This document shows positions 7,435-10,633 of a stretch of DNA of 10,633 nucleotides, in pieces. The first letter of the stretch is position 1. Each line of letters begins with the position of its first letter. Both the position numbers and the translations under genes were made by a program. The notes beneath the pieces are model-generated. The model was not told the origin of the DNA and ran no database searches. It was given only the letters and a program-made list of their open reading frames with translations. This DNA comes from Bdellovibrionales bacterium (lineage in GTDB: Bacteria; Bdellovibrionota; Bacteriovoracia; Bacteriovoracales; Bacteriovoracaceae), in contig SXUH01000024.1 of the NCBI GenBank assembly GCA_005791855.1, positions 1-10,633 of the forward strand, given 5' to 3'.

Positions 7435-7450
7435 GTTAGGTATACCTAAC
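7435..7450. promoter_or_regulatory. Perfect 16-bp palindrome, candidate operator of the porin gene
   Basis: GTTAGGTATACCTAAC is its own reverse complement over all 16 bases. It is centred about 38 bp upstream of the porin start codon, where a dimeric regulator could block or recruit RNA polymerase. The half-site CCTAAC also occurs alone upstream of the S28 gene (3035-3040) and of the nucleotidase gene (4662-4667), and nowhere in coding sequence of this window that I could find. The regulator is unknown. Confidence 0.55.
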
Positions 7451-7601
7451 GCCTGTGCGAATGACGATGCGTAAAATACTTACATTCAAAGTCACGGCGC
7501 ACGAAGACTTTTTGCCACCTATGAAACATAGCAAAATAAAACTCAAACCTCTTATCAGATTAAGTACAACTTAGGGAATAAGAAGCTCGTCCATCTGTAC
7601 A

Positions 7602-7626
7602 TTTTACAAGGCCATAAGTTGTAAAA
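7602..7626. repeat. Inverted repeat TTTTACAA / TTGTAAAA
   Basis: Perfect 8-bp arms at 7602-7609 and 7619-7626 flank a 9-base spacer, 120-144 bp upstream of the TonB-like gene. The AT-rich arms and distance to either start fit a protein-binding site better than a terminator, since no gene ends nearby. Confidence 0.35.
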
Positions 7627-7661
7627 ACCATTGAGGAATTTGTAGGTTTGGAGTCAGGTAC

Positions 7662-7696
7662 TTGGAAGGCATTTTAAGCATATTTCATGCTTCCAA
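7662..7696 (+). repeat. Nested inverted repeat upstream of the TonB-like gene
   Basis: TTGGAAGGCAT (7662-7672) pairs with ATGCTTCCAA (7687-7696), with one bulged G. The same right arm can instead pair with AAGCAT (7676-7681), giving a smaller hairpin with a 5-base loop. The two pairings exclude each other, so if transcribed this could be a switch; if not, it is a candidate operator. It ends 49 bp before the start codon. Confidence 0.35.
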
Positions 7697-7745
7697 TCCA
7701 CCGCTGTTCTTCTAAACTATAAGAGAGACTTTTCTGGGAGGATCC

Positions 7746-8618
7746 ATGACGTTTCACTCCTCGATAAATGACCGCAAAATTTTCCCAATATTTCTTGGCG
7801 TCCTCCTCCTAGTCCACCTCGTCGTCCTTCTCCTAAGGTACGAACCATTCTCGGCAAAAAAAATTGCGAGCGACGAACCTCGGAAACCGATCTCCGTCCG
7901 CCTGGTCCGGGGTGAGAAGAACCTTTCCCACATAAAGAAGCAGATCGTGCGCTCCGAGGAAAGTGATTCGCAGGACAAGAAGGACGGCGCGTTCCTGAGC
8001 GACAAGACCCGGTCCTTCGATCGGCAGTCCGTGGCCAAGAAGATCGACAGCTTCAACGAAGGGGCCAAGGGTTCTCCGACGAAGGCAATCACCAAGAGAA
8101 CGAAGGACCTGAAGCTCTCGGACCTCGCGGCCCTCACCAAGGACCAGGATCCGTTTAAGAAAGCTGCCCAGGACTACACCGATAAGCTGAACGGACTCAA
8201 GAGCGGGAAGGAGAAGGCGAGGGGCATTAGCTCCACCAACGACTACCTCCCCGGCGTCGCTCCGGGAGACCTCACCAACCTAAACACGGTCGAGTTCAAG
8301 TACTACGGCTTCTACCACCGCATCCGGCAGAAGCTCGAGCAGTTCTACGGCCGGAGCATCCGCGAGACCGCGGACACGTTCATGAAATCTGGCCGGCAGG
8401 TGGCCTCGAACGAAGACCTCGTCACGGCACTCCAGGTGATCCTCGACCGGGACGGGGAGATCATCGCCATCCGCGTGCGCGGGTCGAGCGGCATCAAGGA
8501 ACTCGACGACGCCGCCATCGAGTCCTTCAACGACGCGGGGCCATTCCCGAATCCGCCCAAGGATCTCATCGTGAACGGCAAGGTCACCATCGAATACGGC
8601 TTCGTGGTGCGAACCTAG
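7746..8618 (+). CDS. TonB-like energy transducer (TonB C-terminal domain protein)
   Basis: This is a 290-residue protein with a short cytoplasmic tail, one transmembrane helix at about 12-31 (IFPIFLGVLLLVHLVVLLL) and a periplasmic part. A histidine (His24) sits within the membrane helix, recalling the functional His of the TonB SxxxH motif that works with ExbB/ExbD. Residues about 40-180 are a charged Lys/Asp/Ser-rich linker without the Pro-Lys repeats of enterobacterial TonB. Residues about 183-290 fit the TonB/TolA C-terminal fold: YYGFYHRIRQKLEQFYGR, then VILDRDGEIIAIRVRGSSG, then the helix ELDDAAIESFNDAGPFPNPP and the final strand. The protein probably transmits proton-motive force to an outer-membrane receptor or to a motility or cell-envelope machine. 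No ExbB, ExbD or TonB-dependent receptor is in the window. Start ATG 7746 has an excellent GGGAGG ribosome site. The stop overlaps the zinc-ribbon gene in CTAG. AT-rich codons mark the first 120 bp. Confidence 0.82.
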   Translation: MTFHSSINDRKIFPIFLGVLLLVHLVVLLLRYEPFSAKKIASDEPRKPISVRLVRGEKNLSHIKKQIVRSEESDSQDKKDGAFLSDKTRSFDRQSVAKKIDSFNEGAKGSPTKAITKRTKDLKLSDLAALTKDQDPFKKAAQDYTDKLNGLKSGKEKARGISSTNDYLPGVAPGDLTNLNTVEFKYYGFYHRIRQKLEQFYGRSIRETADTFMKSGRQVASNEDLVTALQVILDRDGEIIAIRVRGSSGIKELDDAAIESFNDAGPFPNPPKDLIVNGKVTIEYGFVVRT

Positions 8619-8836
8619 GAGACCGAAACTTTCTTCGGACCGATTTCTTTCGCTTTGAAGCGAACGGGGAACTGCTTAGAGCAGTTCTGGCAGCGAGCGA
8701 GGATCCCGCGGTGACCCGGGACCCGGGCTTTGTGGTAGGAGATGGCTTCCGACCGGCACTCGGAACAATTCTCGTAGACCTTGAAGCCCTGACTGAGAAC
8801 GTACCAACGAGAAACTGGGGCCAGATCGTAAATCAT
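8615..8836 (-). CDS. Small zinc-ribbon protein
   Basis: This 73-residue protein has two CxxC knuckles, CSEC (Cys24, Cys27) and CQNC (Cys49, Cys52), spaced by 21 residues, which would bind one zinc. The second knuckle reads ARCQNCSKQFPV, close to the MJ0042-type zinc ribbon (RCPxCxxxFxV). I chose the ATG at 8836 because AGAGGG lies 5-6 bases before it; an in-frame ATG at 8851 would add MRGIF but has no ribosome site and lies in an inverted repeat. The tail is basic (KAKEIGPKK). No membrane segment or signal is seen, so it is cytoplasmic. Possible roles are nucleic-acid or protein binding; the function is not known. It is convergent with the TonB-like gene, sharing CTAG. Confidence 0.6.
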   Translation of the reverse strand: MIYDLAPVSRWYVLSQGFKVYENCSECRSEAISYHKARVPGHRGILARCQNCSKQFPVRFKAKEIGPKKVSVS

Positions 8837-8847
8837 AAAAATCCCTC

Positions 8848-8893
8848 TCATGATGCTACCTTAATTAATTATTAATTTTAGATAGCATCATGA
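8848..8893. repeat. 11-bp inverted repeat with an AT-rich spacer
   Basis: TCATGATGCTA (8848-8858) and TAGCATCATGA (8883-8893) are perfect inverted repeats around a 24-bp spacer that is almost wholly A and T apart from its two ends. The repeat lies between the stop of the 132-residue gene and the start of the zinc-ribbon gene, both on the minus strand. The spacer could hold the zinc-ribbon promoter with a regulator bound at both arms. A terminator is less likely: the loop is long and no T-run follows the stem. Confidence 0.5.
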
Positions 8894-8894
8894 C

Positions 8895-8906
8895 AACTTT
8901 AAAGTT
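8895..8906. repeat. 12-bp palindrome AACTTTAAAGTT
   Basis: This perfect 12-bp palindrome is just downstream (minus strand) of the 132-residue gene stop and next to the 11-bp inverted repeat. A related sequence, AAACTTTAAGTTT, occurs at 2975-2987 upstream of the GH-A-like gene. Both are short and AT-rich and may be chance. Confidence 0.25.
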
Positions 8907-8917
8907 TGAGGATTTCT

Positions 8918-9316
8918 TTAGAAAGCGACAGAAGTCTTTTTGTATTCGAAGATGCTGAGCATGGTATTTCTCAGTGTGCTGTTTCTCATGCCGCGGGAAA
9001 TTTTCAGGGTACTCTTATCAACCAAGGAAATGGCCCCGAGGTCGACTCCACCTTGTGTGGAGTAGTTGGCCTCGAAGGTTTCACCGGTGATGAAGAAGCC
9101 GGAGAGCTTCTTTCCGAGTTCGATGGTCCCGGCCTCCTCGTCCACGGCTTCGAGCTCCGTGCACGCCGGGGTCTTGTACCACTCGCGACGGAAGTCGAAG
9201 GCCCCGTCTTTTTCGATCTTATAAATTTCTTTGGCGAACCCTTGTCGGTGCCCGGAGATCTGGGTCTGGATGCAGGTGGTGGTCCAGATCCCGATGAAAA
9301 CGGCCAGTGTTACCAT
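8918..9316 (-). CDS. Unknown small protein, predicted beta-rich, with two cysteines
   Basis: I do not recognise a named family. The 132 residues begin with a short hydrophobic stretch (MVTLAVFIGIW), then GIWTTTC (Cys15) and later EWYKTPAC (Cys52), followed by alternating strand-like segments (GTIELGKKLSGFFITG, TFEANYSTQGG, STLKISRGM). The GxW...C and Y...C pattern recalls small secreted lipocalin-like or beta-sandwich proteins in which the two cysteines form a disulfide. Yet the N-terminus is too short and uncharged for a normal signal peptide, and a TAG lies only two codons upstream in frame, so either the signal has been lost or this hydrophobic start is the anchor. The start has a good GAGAGG ribosome site. 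Third codon positions are GC-rich as in neighbouring genes, supporting this strand over the opposite open frame. It follows galM by 65 bp on the same strand, so cotranscription is likely. Confidence 0.6.
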   Translation of the reverse strand: MVTLAVFIGIWTTTCIQTQISGHRQGFAKEIYKIEKDGAFDFRREWYKTPACTELEAVDEEAGTIELGKKLSGFFITGETFEANYSTQGGVDLGAISLVDKSTLKISRGMRNSTLRNTMLSIFEYKKTSVAF

Positions 9317-9325
9317 GTGCTACCT

Positions 9326-9337
9326 CTCTACGTAGAG
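9326..9337. promoter_or_regulatory. 12-bp palindrome CTCTACGTAGAG at the ribosome site
   Basis: A perfect 12-bp palindrome in the 65-bp gap after galM; its minus-strand end runs into the GAGAGG ribosome site of the 132-residue gene. As RNA it has no loop unless central pairs open, leaving a 4-bp stem, so a protein site or a weak translation-modulating hairpin are both possible. Confidence 0.3.
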
Positions 9338-9381
9338 GCACCGATATACCACGGGCCGTTTCCCTTCGGACCGGATCCTGT

Positions 9382-10452
9382 TTATTTTACAGAGAACCGG
9401 TAGATCGTCTGCGACTTATAGGTATTTCCCGGCTTTAGGATGGTGCTCGGGAAGTTCGGGTGGTTCGGAGAGTCCGGGAAGTGCTGGGTCTCAAGGCAGA
9501 GGCCGTCGTGCTTGACGTAGGCGTCCTTGTTCTTCCCGACGAGCTTCCCGTCGAGGAAGTTCCCCGAGTAGAACTGGATCCCCGGTTCGGTGGTGAGGAC
9601 TTCCATCTGCCGGCCCGACTTCGGGTGGTAGAGGACCGCGGCCTGCTTGAGCGTCCCGTCGGCGTTCCGGAGGACGTAGTTGTGGTCGTAGCCGCCGCCT
9701 TCGACCTTCGCGATGTCCTTCCCGATGGGGTGGGACGTTGTGAAGTCCATCACTGTTCCCTTCACCTCTCGGAGTTCTCCGGTCGGCGTGAGATCCTTGT
9801 CCACGACGGTGTACCGGTCGGCGTTGATGAGGAGCTCGTGGTTCAGGATCGTTTCATTCTTATCCGCACTGAGATTGAAATAACTGTGATGGGTGAGGTT
9901 GATCGGCGTGGCCTTGGTGGTCCGGGCCTCGTAGTCGATCTTGAGCTCGTTGTTCGGAGTGACCGAGTAGGTGACCTTGGTGGTGAGCTCGCCCGGGTAG
10001 CCTTCCTCACCGTCCTTGCTCACGTAGGTGAGCTCGAGGGCGTTGTTCTTCGGAAGTTCCTGGACGTTCCAGATGACCTTGTCGAAGCCCTGCAGGCCTC
10101 CGTGGAGCGAGTTCGGTCCGTTGTTCACAGCGAGCTTGTACTCCTTCCCGTCGAGAGTGAACTTCCCTTTGGCGATCCGGTTGCCGTAGCGGCCGATGAG
10201 CGCGCCGAAGTACGGGTGCTCTTTCTTCTCTCTGTACTCGGCGGCGGTGTCGAAGCCGAGGACCACGTCACCTTGCTTCCCGGCCTTGTCCGGAACCTTG
10301 AGCGAGGTGACGATCCCGCCGTAGTTGATGATAGTAACTTCCATTCCTTTGCCGTTTTTCAATGTGTAAGTTTTAATGTCCACGTCCGCTCCATAAGTAA
10401 ATTGACTAACCACGCTCGAAAGAACCAAGACCGAGAAAAAATTTTTGTACAT
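9382..10452 (-). CDS. galM: Exported aldose 1-epimerase (galactose mutarotase)
   Basis: This enzyme interconverts alpha and beta anomers of aldoses such as galactose and glucose. The 356-residue protein has a signal peptide (KNFFSVLVLSSVVSQFTYG, cleavage near residue 21), so it acts in the periplasm or outside, unlike cytoplasmic E. coli GalM. Family residues are all present: GRYGNRIAKGKF with Arg88, NSLHGG with His117, LTHHSYFNL with the general acid His189, YDHNY with Asp256, TTEPGIQFYSGNFLDG at 287-302, and LETQHFPDSPN with the probable catalytic base Glu321, 35 residues from the end as in characterised enzymes. The ribosome site AAGGA is 6 bases before ATG 10452. Exported mutarotases fit periplasmic sugar use, matching the OprB-like porin and glycosidase-like lipoprotein nearby. 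The 132-residue gene probably follows in the same transcript. Confidence 0.93.
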   Translation of the reverse strand: MYKNFFSVLVLSSVVSQFTYGADVDIKTYTLKNGKGMEVTIINYGGIVTSLKVPDKAGKQGDVVLGFDTAAEYREKKEHPYFGALIGRYGNRIAKGKFTLDGKEYKLAVNNGPNSLHGGLQGFDKVIWNVQELPKNNALELTYVSKDGEEGYPGELTTKVTYSVTPNNELKIDYEARTTKATPINLTHHSYFNLSADKNETILNHELLINADRYTVVDKDLTPTGELREVKGTVMDFTTSHPIGKDIAKVEGGGYDHNYVLRNADGTLKQAAVLYHPKSGRQMEVLTTEPGIQFYSGNFLDGKLVGKNKDAYVKHDGLCLETQHFPDSPNHPNFPSTILKPGNTYKSQTIYRFSVK

Positions 10453-10519
10453 AGCGATTCCTTTTTTTGAAAAAGAGATTCTTGACGAACATGGTGAGAT
10501 CGAAAAGACGCAACGCTAT

Positions 10520-10557
10520 CCAAACCGTTGTATTTCTTTGCTTGATAGTACCAAACC
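10520..10557. repeat. CCAAACC direct repeats 31 bp apart upstream of galM
   Basis: CCAAACC occurs at 10520-10526 and 10551-10557, three helical turns apart, in the 162-bp gap between galM and the rightmost start codon. This spacing would suit cooperative regulator binding, but a 7-mer repeat may be chance. Confidence 0.2.
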
Positions 10558-10614
10558 AAATGAGTATGCTATGCCGTCATCTGTTTTTGCGCATTAAATA
10601 TTGTGAGGTAAAAA

Positions 10615-10633
10615 ATGCAGTTAACGGCGGTGG
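10615..10633 (+). CDS. Possible start of a gene cut by the window end
   Basis: ATG at 10615 is preceded by GTGAGG with a 6-base gap, a good ribosome site, and a TTAAATATT stretch lies about 10 bases further upstream. Only six codons (MQLTAV) are visible, so no product can be named. It would be divergent from galM. Confidence 0.35.

Larger units (their letters stand above)
7405..7745. other. 341-bp AT-rich divergent intergenic region (porin / TonB-like gene)
   Basis: No convincing gene is present. It holds the upstream regions of two divergent genes. From left to right it contains a perfect 16-bp palindrome (7435-7450), an inverted repeat TTTTACAA/TTGTAAAA (7602-7626), a larger imperfect inverted repeat (7662-7696) and the strong ribosome site of the TonB-like gene (GGGAGG at 7736-7741). 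Possible -10 elements such as TAAACT at 7713-7718 exist, but I cannot pair one with a good -35. Confidence 0.7.

Noticed and set aside
8837..8851. Upstream ATG (8851) as start of the zinc-ribbon gene
   Set aside because: It lies inside an inverted-repeat arm with no Shine-Dalgarno sequence, while the ATG at 8836 has AGAGGG at proper spacing.
8848..8893. Intrinsic terminator for the 132-residue gene
   Set aside because: The stem is only moderately GC, the loop would be 24 bases and no T-run follows on the minus strand.
8890..8958. 22-codon + strand open frame starting in the right arm of the inverted repeat
   Set aside because: It has no ribosome site, is very short and overlaps the 3' end of the opposite-strand gene; there is no coding evidence.
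8906..9403. 165-codon open frame on the + strand opposite the 132-residue gene
   Set aside because: It lacks a ribosome site and strand-like pattern; the minus frame has a good ribosome site, GC-rich third positions and a GxW...C pattern. This choice is less certain than for the other shadows.
9460..10470. Open frame on the + strand opposite galM
   Set aside because: It is a shadow of galM, whose conserved active-site motifs are all on the minus strand.
10359..10559. 66-codon open frame on the - strand spanning the galM start
   Set aside because: It overlaps galM in another frame, uses AT-rich intergenic codons and has no ribosome site or known motif.
1..10633. CRISPR array, tRNA, rRNA, insertion sequence or prophage genes
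   Set aside because: I saw no regularly spaced repeats, tRNA-like cloverleaf, rRNA sequence, transposase or phage structural gene on reading through the window.

Overview
The window looks like chromosomal DNA of a Gram-negative bacterium with an outer membrane: it encodes an outer-membrane-type porin, a lipoprotein, a TonB-like energy transducer and several proteins with Sec signal peptides. The genes are strongly GC-rich at third codon positions, while the gaps between them are AT-rich. The HNH nuclease at the left edge, the TonB-like protein and the many secreted degradative enzymes recall Bdellovibrionota (Bdellovibrio/Bacteriovorax relatives). That placement rests on remembered family resemblance, not a search, so it is tentative.

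Layout, left to right: the C-terminal part of an HNH endonuclease (+, cut by the window edge); a large lipoprotein resembling clan GH-A glycoside hydrolases (-); an AT-rich divergent promoter region; a secreted S28-family serine peptidase (+); a secreted 5'-nucleotidase-family metallophosphatase (+); an OprB-like carbohydrate porin (-); a 341-bp divergent intergenic region; a TonB-like protein (+); a small zinc-ribbon protein (-); an AT-rich gap with an 11-bp inverted repeat; a small unknown protein with two cysteines (-), probably cotranscribed with an exported galactose mutarotase upstream of it (-); and, at the right edge, the first codons of a possible + gene.

Five of the eight substantially visible proteins carry an export or lipoprotein signal, and a sixth is an inner-membrane-anchored periplasmic protein. 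Together they suggest a set for using outside or periplasmic polymers: a candidate glycosidase and a mutarotase for sugars, an OprB-type porin for sugar entry, a prolyl-type peptidase for peptides, and a nucleotidase for nucleotides. This joint role is inference. Apart from the galM/unknown-gene pair the genes are not in one operon: strands alternate.

The most notable architecture is three tail-to-tail gene pairs that overlap at their 3' ends. Two of them share the palindromic tetranucleotide CTAG as both stop codons, leaving no space for a terminator. Other points are a perfect 16-bp palindrome upstream of the porin, a large helical insertion between the two putative catalytic glutamates of the GH-A-like lipoprotein, and a nucleotidase C-terminal domain that lacks the usual Asn-x-Gly-Gly-x-Arg substrate motif. 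I saw no tRNA, rRNA, insertion sequence or CRISPR array. I found no clear evidence of a new defence or mobile system.
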